Assembly (NCBI GenBank): GCA_964490635.1
Contig: CAZBCK010000011.1
Span: 1-23,438, forward strand
Length of the DNA: 23,438 bases
Origin: JAYEHC01 sp964490635
GTDB lineage: Bacteria; Patescibacteriota; Minisyncoccia; JAHIHE01; JAGLIN01
Direction of reading: 5' to 3'
Shown here in pieces: positions 14,203 to 22,374 of the stretch. Below the pieces are notes generated by a model. It saw only the letters and a list, made by a program, of their open reading frames with translations. It was not told where the DNA came from and did not search any database. Each line of letters opens with the position of its first letter. The first letter of the stretch is position 1. A program made the position numbers and the translations under genes.

Positions 14203-17200
14203 TTATTTCACTTCAACTCCTTTCTCTCCGACCACTTCCCTAATCTCCCCCAAAATCTCCTCCCCACACTCAACATCCCTACTCGTTTTAATTTTCTTAT
14301 ATCCCCCGCCCTCAGTCGGCACAGAAATATAAACTTCATAATCTCCGGTACCTGCTGTATTCAACAAATCAGACAATTTTAATAATACATTTTTAGTGTC
14401 AACATCAGGAACAGTTATATTTATAGAATTTTTATTTTCTTCTTGATCAGAAGAAGTCAGTTTATCCCACCCCTGATAGGGGGGAGTTAGGGGGGGGTTA
14501 TAATTTTTCGCTTCATCCAAATCTATTTTCCTAACACTTTCCGCCAGTAATTTAAATACTCCATCTTTATCACTCACTTTTCCCTTTACAAAAACAATAT
14601 TGCTTTCTTCCCAAATTTCAGAATTATCTTCCAACAATCTTGGAAAAACCAGAATTTCAATTTTGCCTGTCAGATCTTCCAGATTTGCAAAAATCATAGA
14701 TTTCCCCGCGCGGGTGATTATCTTTTGAATTTTTGTTATAATTCCCCCGACAGTTATAATTTGCTTGACATCGTCATTTGCTATCTCATTGATAACTTTT
14801 GAAGTGTTTCTTAGAAAAACAGAATATTCTTTGAGTGGATGGTCGGAAACATAAAGCCCAAGCAATTCTTTTTCCCACGCCATTTTTTCCGTTTTACCTA
14901 TCGGCTCAGTCACAACAAGCTGCAATTTATTTACGCTATCATCCACGGAATCGGAAGATTCAAATAAGCTAAATTGCCCATTGCTTTTTGCTTTTTGTCG
15001 CTCCTTGGCAAAAATAAGAATTTTTTCCACATTCATAAGCAACTCGTTTCTTTCGCCCAGACTATCCAGCGCTCCCGCCTTGACCAAGCTTTCTACCGAT
15101 TTTTTGTTTAAATCTCTTGACTTCACCCGCAGAACAAAATCTTCAACACCGGAGAATTTTCCGTTCGCCTTTCTTTCTCCCACGATAATTTCCACAATAT
15201 TTCTTCCGACATTCTTAATCGCCGCCAGTCCGAACCTAATCTCATCTTTTCCATTTTCATTTACAACTCCAAAATCAACAAAGCTCATATTAACATCGGG
15301 AGGCAAAACTTCAATTCCCATCTGACGGCATTCGTCAACCTCAATCGCAATACGATCTATATTCTCCCGATCAGCGGTAAGTAAAGCCGCCATAAACTCC
15401 GCCGGATAATGCGCCTTAAGATACGCCGTTTGATAACCGATCAGAGCGTAGCAAACCGCGTGCGATCTGTTAAATCCATATTCGGCAAATTTTTCCATAT
15501 CCGAAAATGTTTCTTCGGCAAGTTTTTTGTCCAGCTTATTTTTTAAGCATCCTTCAATAAATTCTTTTTTCATTTTCGCCATCAGTTCAGCGATTTTCTT
15601 TCCCATCGCTTTTCGCAAAGTGTCCGCCTGCCCACCGGTAAACCCCGCCATATCTTTTGATAATTGCATCACTTGCTCCTGATAAACAATAACGCCATAA
15701 GTATTTTTCAAAGCGTTTTCCATAATTGGATGCTTATAGACAATTTTCTTTTTGCCGTGCTTGCGATCTATAAATTCATCCACCATTCCGGAATTAAGCG
15801 GACCGGGACGGTATAGCGCAACCATCGCAACCACATCCTCAAAATCAGTCGGTTTCAGTTTCTTCAAATATCTTTTCATCCCGCTAGATTCAAATTGGAA
15901 AACCCCGGTTGTTTTTCCTTCCTGAAATAGCTTTAAACTTTCTTCATCGTCAAACGGAATTTTCTCAAGCTCTATTTGATCACCTTTTGTTTTTGAAATT
16001 ATCTTAAGAGCATTTTCAAGAATGGTCAGATTCTTTAGTCCCAGAAAGTCCATTTTCAAAAGACCAAGATCTTCAATGTTATGCATCTCATATTGAGTCA
16101 CGATCGCTGAAGTATCCTGCGGCGGATATTGGCATGGCGTATAATTTTCAAGCTTTTCTTTACTGATCACAACTCCGCAGGCATGAGTTGAGCTATGACG
16201 CGCAACACCTTCCAGTTTGAGCGCGTTATCAATCAGATTTTTCGCGGCTGGATCTCCATTATAGATATCTTTAAATTCCTGAACATTTTCAAGAGCTTCA
16301 GAAAGCTTAGTGAACATTGGAATTGCTTTGGAAATTTTATCACAAAAAGAATATGGCAGTCCTAACGCTCTGCCGGTATCTCGCACCGCGCCGCGCGCCG
16401 CCATCGTTCCAAAAGTTATGATCTGCGCGACATGATCATCGCCATATTTTCGCGCAACATATTTAAGGACTTCATCACGGCGATGATCGGCAAAATCCAA
16501 ATCTATATCAGGCATACTAATCCTATCCGGATTTAAAAACCTTTCAAAAAGAAGCTCGTATTTCAATGGGTCAACATCCGTAACTCCTATCAGATAGGAG
16601 ACGATTGACCCAGCGGCCGATCCCCTACCGGGACCAACAACGATATTTTGGCTTTTTGCCCAATTGACAAAATCCTGCACAATAAGAAAGTAGGAAGCAA
16701 ACCCCATCTGATTGATAGTGTCAAGTTCAAACTTTAATCTTTTTTCAATCGCTTCATTTGTTTTTCCATATCTTTTGGCAATTCCGTTCAGGCATAATTT
16801 CTTTAGATAGTCACTGGAAGATAAATTGTCCGGAACATCAAAATGAGGCAACAAAATTTTGCCCAGTTCCAACTCCACATTGCATTCGGAAACTATTTTT
16901 TGCGTGTTATCTATCGCTTCCGGAATATGTTTGAAATGCTCAATCATCATTTCCGGACTTTTCATTGAATAGTCTTCACCGATCATAGAGAGACGATCTT
17001 TTTCATTGACCGTCCTGTTCATTTGAATACAAAGCAAAATATCCTGCGCTTTGTCATCTTCTTTCTTTATATAATGAATATCATTTGCAGCAATCAACGG
17101 CGCTCCCATTTTTTTTGACAGTTTTATCAAAGTGTCGTTAATCTCATCTTGTCCTTTTAAACTAGAATGATCCTGAAGCTCCAGATAAAAATTCTCTTTG

Positions 17201-17697
17201 CCAAATATTTCCTGAAAATCATCTATTATTTTTTCCGCTTTATCTAATTTACCGGCAAGAATCATTCTGGGAATTTCTCCGGCCATACAAGCGGAACTTG
17301 CAATTATTCCTTCCGAATATTTTCTTAAAATCTCTTTATCCACTCTCGGCTTATAATAAAATCCTTCCAGATGAGCTAGAGTTGTGAGTTTAATTAAATT
17401 TTTATAGCCAAGATTATTTTTTGCCAATAAAAGCAAATGATTTCTTTTATTATCTACCGCTGGATTTTTATCATGCCTTGAATTTATCGCCACATACGCT
17501 TCCATCCCAATGATCGGTTTGATATTTTTCGCTTTCGCTTTTTGATAGAATTCCACCGCGCCATACATAACTCCATGATCGGTCAGGGCCAGCGAATCCA
17601 TCCCAAGCTCCCCCGCACGGTTTATTAAATCGTCAATCTTCGCCAAACCGTCAAGGAGGCTATAGTGGCTGTGAGTGTGTAAGTGAGTAAATTTCAT
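14203..17697 (-). CDS. dnaE: DNA polymerase III alpha subunit
   Basis: Main replicative polymerase, 1164 residues, the usual size of DnaE1-type enzymes. Order of parts: PHP domain with HTHSHYSLLDG (7-17); polymerase core with SMPDIDLDFADHRR carrying the catalytic Asp pair (about 393-406); the conserved YGFNRSHAVCYALIGYQTAYLKAHYP (split, from about 740); helix-hairpin-helix region; a clamp-binding motif QFSLF (about 907-911); and an OB-fold nucleic-acid domain (about 975-1055, VGGIITKIQ...). After the OB-fold comes an odd NPPLTPPYQG stretch, encoded by a palindromic repeat (14466-14497) that kept the frame open. The ATG at 17697 starts directly at the PHP motif. Repeats flank the gene on both sides. 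Confidence 0.97.
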   Translation of the reverse strand: MKFTHLHTHSHYSLLDGLAKIDDLINRAGELGMDSLALTDHGVMYGAVEFYQKAKAKNIKPIIGMEAYVAINSRHDKNPAVDNKRNHLLLLAKNNLGYKNLIKLTTLAHLEGFYYKPRVDKEILRKYSEGIIASSACMAGEIPRMILAGKLDKAEKIIDDFQEIFGKENFYLELQDHSSLKGQDEINDTLIKLSKKMGAPLIAANDIHYIKKEDDKAQDILLCIQMNRTVNEKDRLSMIGEDYSMKSPEMMIEHFKHIPEAIDNTQKIVSECNVELELGKILLPHFDVPDNLSSSDYLKKLCLNGIAKRYGKTNEAIEKRLKFELDTINQMGFASYFLIVQDFVNWAKSQNIVVGPGRGSAAGSIVSYLIGVTDVDPLKYELLFERFLNPDRISMPDIDLDFADHRRDEVLKYVARKYGDDHVAQIITFGTMAARGAVRDTGRALGLPYSFCDKISKAIPMFTKLSEALENVQEFKDIYNGDPAAKNLIDNALKLEGVARHSSTHACGVVISKEKLENYTPCQYPPQDTSAIVTQYEMHNIEDLGLLKMDFLGLKNLTILENALKIISKTKGDQIELEKIPFDDEESLKLFQEGKTTGVFQFESSGMKRYLKKLKPTDFEDVVAMVALYRPGPLNSGMVDEFIDRKHGKKKIVYKHPIMENALKNTYGVIVYQEQVMQLSKDMAGFTGGQADTLRKAMGKKIAELMAKMKKEFIEGCLKNKLDKKLAEETFSDMEKFAEYGFNRSHAVCYALIGYQTAYLKAHYPAEFMAALLTADRENIDRIAIEVDECRQMGIEVLPPDVNMSFVDFGVVNENGKDEIRFGLAAIKNVGRNIVEIIVGERKANGKFSGVEDFVLRVKSRDLNKKSVESLVKAGALDSLGERNELLMNVEKILIFAKERQKAKSNGQFSLFESSDSVDDSVNKLQLVVTEPIGKTEKMAWEKELLGLYVSDHPLKEYSVFLRNTSKVINEIANDDVKQIITVGGIITKIQKIITRAGKSMIFANLEDLTGKIEILVFPRLLEDNSEIWEESNIVFVKGKVSDKDGVFKLLAESVRKIDLDEAKNYNPPLTPPYQGWDKLTSSDQEENKNSINITVPDVDTKNVLLKLSDLLNTAGTGDYEVYISVPTEGGGYKKIKTSRDVECGEEILGEIREVVGEKGVEVK
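14466..14497. repeat. Palindromic repeat inserted in frame in dnaE
   Basis: CCCACCCCTGATAGGGGGG followed by AGTTAGGGGGGG. The core CCCCT/AGGGG is a hairpin with a short loop. The same kind of unit, CCTCCCCTTTTAGGGGAGG plus TTAGGTGG, occurs outside genes at about 23312-23338. On the coding strand it reads as NPPLTPPYQGW, a low-complexity stretch not expected in DnaE. Confidence 0.75.
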
Positions 17698-17722
17698 AAT
17701 TTGGAATAAGTTCTAAAAACCT

Positions 17723-17882
17723 GTCATTCCAGAAAATTTCGGAGCGATAGCGAAGAAATTTATCTGGAATCTTATAAGTCTCAATAAACAATATTTTTCG
17801 TATAGTTTTGTAAAGTGAGATAAATTAGATCCCAGATATTTTTTCTAAAGCTATTGCTTTAGAAAAAATTCCGGGATAACAA
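17723..17882. repeat. Two dispersed palindromes upstream of dnaE
   Basis: Element 1: GTCATTCCAGAAAATTTCG (17723-) to ATCTGGAAT (17770), with perfect ATTCCAGA/TCTGGAAT ends. It is followed by a 30-base segment (17775-17804) nearly identical to 5124-5153. Element 2: a perfect 13-bp stem TTTTTTCTAAAGC/GCTTTAGAAAAAA (17839-17851 and 17856-17868) inside ATCCCAGA...TCCGGGAT. Element 2 follows the stop of the upstream minus-strand gene and could help end its transcript. Confidence 0.7.
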
Positions 17883-17911
17883 TAACAAGAAAGTTCTAAT
17901 AATAATTCTAT

Positions 17912-18532
17912 CTACCTCTTCCTTCCTTTCCAATAATAAAGCCCTCCAACTATAACAATACCAATAACGATCAGCGCCAGAATTCCAGGAACAGCTTTAT
18001 AGAAAATGAATTTTGAAAAATCTGATAGCATTTCAAAGATCAAGCGTCCTGTCGCTGTCTCCGCAGAAAGAAAGATCGCCAGAAAAAAAAGAAAGAATAG
18101 AATTATGCTTCTTTTTATTTTACGCGGAAAACCATAAAAATATTTCTGCAAAAACAGATTAACTCTTTCTTTAAAATCAATGTCTCTTGATTCCATTTTC
18201 GTGATGTCCGAAATGGCCATATAATATCCCGACTCTATTTCTTTTATATCTTCGGAAGAAATATCAAAACTCGGTTCACTTATTATTTTATTATACATTG
18301 CGCGGGAATACTTTAGCTTTTCCGGATTTTTGAGAATTATCTCAGCGTTTTTAATTTGTTCATTAATATTCTTACCGGGAAATTTCTTATCATCCAGCGC
18401 CATTTGCAATATTTTTTCCGTTTCAATGACTGCGACTTTATATCCGGAAAAGCCTCCTTCATTCAATGATTTTTCGACAGCATCCCAATATTCCTGATAT
18501 TTTCTGTGTGGTGAGTTATTATTTTCTTTCAT
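17912..18532 (-). CDS. Membrane-anchored hypothetical protein with C-terminal double helix
   Basis: Function not recognised. A 206-residue protein: an N-terminal soluble helical domain (about 1-135) beginning with the pattern KYQEYWDAVEKSLNEGGFSG, followed by GYKVAVIETEKILQMALDDK, and then two hydrophobic helices (about 141-162 and 180-200) with a basic cytoplasmic-type end (YYWKGRKR). The soluble part resembles helical-bundle proteins that recur as conserved hypotheticals in Patescibacteria, from memory of the sequence pattern only. It is transcribed from a good promoter (18566-18594) in the direction of dnaE, but a strong palindrome and repeats lie between them, so co-transcription is uncertain. 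Confidence 0.7.
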   Translation of the reverse strand: MKENNNSPHRKYQEYWDAVEKSLNEGGFSGYKVAVIETEKILQMALDDKKFPGKNINEQIKNAEIILKNPEKLKYSRAMYNKIISEPSFDISSEDIKEIESGYYMAISDITKMESRDIDFKERVNLFLQKYFYGFPRKIKRSIILFFLFFLAIFLSAETATGRLIFEMLSDFSKFIFYKAVPGILALIVIGIVIVGGLYYWKGRKR

Positions 18533-18565
18533 ATTTTTATGTTATTTTGCTTAATCCTCAATTTC

Positions 18566-18594
18566 ATTATATATTTATAGACAGTAAAAAGCAA
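18566..18594 (-). promoter_or_regulatory. Sigma70-type promoter for the membrane protein gene
   Basis: On the minus strand TTGCTT (18594-18589) is followed after 17 bases by a perfect TATAAT (18571-18566). The predicted start near 18559 gives a leader of some 27 bases before the ATG at 18532. Confidence 0.65.
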
Positions 18595-18669
18595 ATCCAT
18601 ATCAGCAAAACTGTTCCTGCTACAACACATACATTTGTTTAAATCGGAAAATTAGTGTAAGCTATAAAT

Positions 18670-19632
18670 ATGTCTGAAGACAAAACAATGCAAAATAAAA
18701 AAAATATTATAGTTTCAGGATCAATAGTTTATGATCGAATTATGAATTTTCCAGGATTTTTTAAAGAGCATATTTTACCAGAGAAGATCCATATTCTTAA
18801 TGTTAGCTTTGTTACTAATGAATTGAAAGAAAGTTTTGGCGGGACTGCCGGTAATATTGCCTATAATTTATCTCTATTGAAAAAATCTCCCGTTGTTCTG
18901 GGAATAGTCGGCGATGATTTTGTCAAATACGAAAAACGATTTAAAAAATTAAGAATAAACACTTCTCAGATAAAAAAGGTTAAAGGGAGATTGACTGCCA
19001 GCGCTCATATTGTCACCGATCAAGATGATAACCAAATTACCAGTTTTTGCCCGGGACCGGCTGATAAAAAATACTGTCAGATCATTAAAAAAAATAAGAA
19101 CATTGAACTGGCTATTGTCGCCCCTGACGCTAAAGAACTAATGATAGAGTATATTAGAATATATAAACAATTAAAAATTTCTTATATTTTTGATCCGGGA
19201 CAACAAATTACTACGCTTACCGCCAGAGATTTGAAAAAAGCGATAACCGGCTCAAAAGTTCTAATCAGCAACGACTATGAAAATCAGGTGATTCTAAACA
19301 AACTAAAACTAAAAAGAAAGGATCTGGAAAAAATGACTGAGATCCTGATCATTACCAAGGGCGCTCTGGGCTCAGAAATTTATTACCGGAACAAGAAAAT
19401 TTTTATCCCGTCCGCCAAACCAAAAGCTGTTCTTGATCCCACCGGAGCCGGAGACGCCTATCGCGCGGGATTGATCAAAGGACTAACAGAAAATTGGTCG
19501 TTGGAAAAAACCGGTCGCTTGGCAGGACTTGTCGCAGTTCACGCTGTAGAAAAATATGGCACCCAGGAACATAAATTTAGCTGGAGATCACTGCAAACAA
19601 GATATAAGCAAAATTTCGGGGAAACGCTTTGA
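18670..19632 (+). CDS. PfkB-family sugar/nucleoside kinase, probably adenosine kinase
   Basis: Ribokinase-fold kinase of 320 residues. Family motifs: the Gly-rich substrate motif ESFGGTAGNIAYNLSLL (about 55-71), EIYYRNKK strand, and the ATP/anion-hole motif DPTGAGDAYRAG (256-267), with D262 as the likely catalytic base. The next gene, ahcY, releases adenosine from S-adenosylhomocysteine, so this kinase would turn adenosine into AMP and pull that reaction forward. The adenosine specificity rests on this neighbourhood and is inference; ribose or fructose-type substrates are not excluded. Possible starts are 18670 and the Met six codons on. A weak promoter (TTGTTT at 18635, TAAGCT at 18658) would give an almost leaderless message. 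Confidence 0.85.
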   Translation: MSEDKTMQNKKNIIVSGSIVYDRIMNFPGFFKEHILPEKIHILNVSFVTNELKESFGGTAGNIAYNLSLLKKSPVVLGIVGDDFVKYEKRFKKLRINTSQIKKVKGRLTASAHIVTDQDDNQITSFCPGPADKKYCQIIKKNKNIELAIVAPDAKELMIEYIRIYKQLKISYIFDPGQQITTLTARDLKKAITGSKVLISNDYENQVILNKLKLKRKDLEKMTEILIITKGALGSEIYYRNKKIFIPSAKPKAVLDPTGAGDAYRAGLIKGLTENWSLEKTGRLAGLVAVHAVEKYGTQEHKFSWRSLQTRYKQNFGETL

Positions 19633-19642
19633 GGTACAAAAT

Positions 19643-19881
19643 GTCATTGCGAAAGAGTTTTATTTCAAACTATCATACTAATCTGGAATTATCTGTGATG
19701 ATAGATTATATTGGATAATTGCAAATTAGTATTGGCTATTACAATAGTTTGAAATAAAACTATTGAAGCAACCCCGTAACTACGCGCAAAGAATTTAAAT
19801 ACGGGATTGCGAAGTTTATCCCATACTTGATACGAGATCGCCTTCTCGTTCACTGCGTTCACTCGAGCTTCTCGCAATGAC
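19643..19881. repeat. Composite GTCATTGCG repeat containing a long hairpin, between the kinase gene and ahcY
   Basis: This accounts for most of the 344-base gap 19633-19976. Outer ends: GTCATTGCGA (19643-19652) and TCGCAATGAC (ending about 19881). Inside, AGTTTTATTTCAAACTAT (19656-19673) and its exact complement (19744-19761) form an 18-bp stem. It continues inward with an imperfect pairing of CATACTAATCTGGAATTATC and the matching right arm, so the whole hairpin spans about 107 bases. A further palindrome follows (CCCGTA/TACGGG, from about 19775), then CGAGATCGCCTTCTCG. No gene is visible. Confidence 0.7.
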
Positions 19882-19976
19882 AGCAAATACACATTTTTGC
19901 AATCAAAAATAAATACATAGAAAAACCGCAAATAATACTGCCACACATAATATTATTTATAAACTAACAAAAACTA

Positions 19977-21233
19977 ATGAAATACGATATCAAAAACATA
20001 AAACTGGCCGCTGAAGGAAAAAAGAGAATTGAGTGGGCAAATCAGGATATGCCGGTTTTGGAAAAGATCAACGATAAATTTTTAAAAGACAAACCGCTGA
20101 AAGGCAAAAAAATATCAGCGTGTTTACATGTTACCGCCGAGACTGCAAATTTAATGAGAACTTTGAAAGCAGGAGGAGCTGATGTTCTCTTGTGCGCTTC
20201 CAATCCCCTTTCCACGCAAGATGATGTCGCCGCTTCACTTGTCAAAAACTATGACATCTCTGTTTTTGCAATCTGCGAAGAGAACAAAACTGTTTATTAT
20301 AAACATCTAAAAGAAGCCCTTGAACACCAACCAACAATCACTCTTGATGACGGGGCGGATCTGATTTCTCTTCTTCATTCAAGTTATCAATCTTTAATGC
20401 CGAATGTTCTGGGAAGTATGGAAGAAACCACAACCGGAGTGATCAGACTGAGAGCTTTGGAAAAAGAAGGTAAATTGAAAGTGCCGATCATAGCGGTCAA
20501 CGATGCCAAGACAAAGAACCTCTTTGACAATCGCTATGGCACAGGACAATCAACAATTGACGGAATTATCAGAGCTACTGACATTCTGCTGGCGGGCAAA
20601 TATGTCGTTGTCGCCGGCTACGGCTGGTGCGGACGCGGTTTTGCGTCGCGCGCGCGAGGAATGGGCGCCAAAGTGATCGTCACTGAAATTGATCAGATCA
20701 AAGCGTTGGAAGCGGCAATGGATGGTTTTGAAGTTATGTCAATGAAAAAAGCGGCAAAGAAAGGAGACCTATTCTGTACTTTAACAGGCGATATCAATAT
20801 ACTCAGAAAAGAACATTTCAAGCTAATGAAAAACGGAGCGATTATTTGCAACTCAGGACATTTTGATGTTGAAATTGATATTCCGACTCTGAAAAGAATG
20901 TCCAGAAAAGTATTGAAAAATGTCCGCAATTATGTTGACGAATATTCCATCGGCGACAAAAAAGTCTACATTCTGGCAGACGGTCGCCTCGTCAACCTAG
21001 CCGCCGCTGAAGGACATCCAGCCAGCGTAATGGACATGAGCTTCGCCACCCAGGCGCTAGCAACGGAATATGTCGCCAAAACTAATGGCAATCTTAAAAA
21101 CCAAACTTATAGCGTTCCCGAAAACATTGAGAACCAAGTGGCAAAAATGAAGTTGGAATCAATGGGAATTGCGATTGATAAATTAACAAAAGAACAGAAG
21201 AAATATTTGCAGTCTTGGGAAATTGGAACATAG
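19977..21233 (+). CDS. ahcY: Adenosylhomocysteinase (S-adenosyl-L-homocysteine hydrolase)
   Basis: NAD-dependent enzyme that splits S-adenosylhomocysteine into adenosine and homocysteine, relieving inhibition of methyltransferases. It is 418 residues. Substrate motifs: HVTAETANLMRTLKAGGADV (51-70), ASNPLSTQDDVAA (74-86), DDGADL (124-129), EETTTGV (149-155) and NDAKTKNLFDN (175-185). The dinucleotide loop is AGYGWCGRG (213-221); late motif NSGHFDVEID. The end is KKYLQSWEIGT, not the KPDHYRY tail of the long bacterial/eukaryotic enzymes. With the GYGWCG loop this places it in the short archaeal/Thermotoga-like group. No SD before the ATG. Functionally paired with the upstream kinase gene, though a repeat block lies between them. 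Confidence 0.96.
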   Translation: MKYDIKNIKLAAEGKKRIEWANQDMPVLEKINDKFLKDKPLKGKKISACLHVTAETANLMRTLKAGGADVLLCASNPLSTQDDVAASLVKNYDISVFAICEENKTVYYKHLKEALEHQPTITLDDGADLISLLHSSYQSLMPNVLGSMEETTTGVIRLRALEKEGKLKVPIIAVNDAKTKNLFDNRYGTGQSTIDGIIRATDILLAGKYVVVAGYGWCGRGFASRARGMGAKVIVTEIDQIKALEAAMDGFEVMSMKKAAKKGDLFCTLTGDINILRKEHFKLMKNGAIICNSGHFDVEIDIPTLKRMSRKVLKNVRNYVDEYSIGDKKVYILADGRLVNLAAAEGHPASVMDMSFATQALATEYVAKTNGNLKNQTYSVPENIENQVAKMKLESMGIAIDKLTKEQKKYLQSWEIGT

Positions 21234-21291
21234 GAATTTGATTAGTAGAAAATGGTGGAATAAAAAATAAATTTATTGTAAATGTAAGACA

Positions 21292-21996
21292 ATGAATAAA
21301 TTATCAAAAGACAGTGAAGATGCCAAAAGATTTATAAAAAAGAATAAGGATTTATTGTTTGAAAAATTTGCCAGTAGCAAAATTTATCAGCCGAATGAAA
21401 ATCCTATTTCATTATTTATGGCCGGTTCATCAGGAGCAGGAAAAACAGAATATTCTAAAAGATTTATTGAAAGATTTGATAGCAATATAGTAAGAATTGA
21501 CGCAGATGAAATTAGAGAAATAATACCGCAATACAATGGCGCTAATTCAGATGTTGTTCAAGGCGCTGCTTCTATAGCTGTTGATATACTTTACAATTAT
21601 TCCTTGAAAAATAAATACAATTTATTGTTAGACGGTACTTTTGCCAAGTTTAATATTGCTTATCGTAATATTGAAAGGTCAATTAATAAAAATAGGAAAG
21701 TAGCAATATATTATATTTATCAAGATCCGTTGGTTGCTTGGAAATTTACCAAAAAACGGGAAAAGTTAGAAGGCAGAAAGGTTCCCAGAGAAGTGTTTAT
21801 TGAATCATTTCTCAACGCCAAAAAGAATGTTATAAAAATCAAATCTATTTTTAAAGACAAGATAAAAATTTATTTAGTAATTAAGGACTATAGCAACAAT
21901 ATCAAAGAATCTTATCTTGATGTTTACATTGACAGTTATTTAAAAATAAAGTATTCTGAAAGAAAGTTAAATGAAATATTAAAAAATGTAAAATGA
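21292..21996 (+). CDS. Zeta-toxin-like P-loop kinase
   Basis: A 234-residue P-loop kinase of the zeta toxin/AAA_33 type. Zeta toxins phosphorylate UDP-N-acetylglucosamine and block cell-wall synthesis. Walker A is GSSGAGKT (45-52), followed by RIDADEIREIIPQYNG (68-83), where zeta toxins keep a catalytic Asp and substrate residues. LLLDGTF (111-117) is the second acidic strand, and an Arg/Lys-rich lid follows (FTKKREKLEGRKVP, about 154-167). A helical N-terminal extension precedes the kinase core. Its stop overlaps the start of a 62-residue gene (ATGA), as in toxin-antitoxin pairs. A housekeeping or phage-defence kinase is the alternative. Confidence 0.8.
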   Translation: MNKLSKDSEDAKRFIKKNKDLLFEKFASSKIYQPNENPISLFMAGSSGAGKTEYSKRFIERFDSNIVRIDADEIREIIPQYNGANSDVVQGAASIAVDILYNYSLKNKYNLLLDGTFAKFNIAYRNIERSINKNRKVAIYYIYQDPLVAWKFTKKREKLEGRKVPREVFIESFLNAKKNVIKIKSIFKDKIKIYLVIKDYSNNIKESYLDVYIDSYLKIKYSERKLNEILKNVK

Positions 21997-22181
21997 AAAA
22001 CAATAAAAAATTAGATTTGAATAGTTTTTTTAAATTGCCGGTTAAAGAGCAGGAAGATATAATAAGCGGAGTTGCCGCCAAGGCAAATAAGGATCAACAA
22101 GATTTGGTAAAGAGATACGACAAGAAATTCGGTAAAGCAAAAACAGCTAAACGCAGTTGTCAGTTTTGTGATTGTAAGTAA
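21993..22181 (+). CDS. Small protein co-translated with the zeta-like kinase, possible antitoxin
   Basis: Not a recognised family. It has 62 residues, mostly charged and helical (LPVKEQEDIISGVAAKANKD), and a C-terminal Cys cluster (SCQFCDCK) that could bind metal. It starts inside the stop of the kinase gene (4-base overlap), so the two proteins are made together. Small helical partners next to zeta kinases are normally antitoxins (epsilon in the classical case), though epsilon usually comes first and is longer. The antitoxin role is therefore inference from position and size. Confidence 0.6.
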   Translation: MKNNKKLDLNSFFKLPVKEQEDIISGVAAKANKDQQDLVKRYDKKFGKAKTAKRSCQFCDCK

Positions 22182-22194
22182 TGTTAACAATTCA

Positions 22195-22342
22195 GCGACC
22201 TAACCTTCGGGCTTTTTGCTTGGAATATGGTTTAAATCCATAAACACAAAAGCGGTCTTCTGATCGGTACTGTGTTTATAGTCTTTGCCTGAAAGGGCAT
22301 CGGGTGATCCGAAAGGGTCGCCGCCGACGGGAGACCTTTTTT
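22195..22342 (+). ncRNA. Candidate structured leader RNA with alternative pairings and terminator
   Basis: A GC-richer island in an AT-rich region with many pairings: TATGG/CCATA (from 22225); ATAAACACA (22240-22248) with TGTGTTTAT (22271-22279), enclosing CGGTC/GATCG; GCCT-GAAA-GGGC (22287-22298); and GGTGATCC-GAAA-GGGTCGCC (22303-22322). The GGTCGC at 22316-22321 can instead pair with GCGACC at 22195-22200, or its GGTC with GACC before six T. Such mutually exclusive folds are typical of riboswitches and attenuators. No known class is recognised. Confidence 0.5.
22316..22342 (+). terminator. Rho-independent terminator in the leader of a small membrane-protein gene
   Basis: GGTC and CCG (22316-22323) pair with CGG and GACC (22328-22336) around CCGA, followed by TTTTTT (22337-22342). 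The next start codon is only 33 bases on, so it either ends the upstream message or attenuates the downstream gene. Confidence 0.65.
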
Positions 22343-22374
22343 GTAAAGTTTTATTTATTGTTAAGATTAAAAAT

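Noticed and set aside
19689..19946. An 85-residue minus-strand ORF in the gap before ahcY
   Set aside because: It lies wholly on the composite repeat and has no protein character or start signal.
22285..22374. Upstream extension of the small membrane protein (MPERASGDPKG...)
   Set aside because: The extension is the GC-rich structured leader and includes the terminator. The ATG at 22375 fits the protein better.
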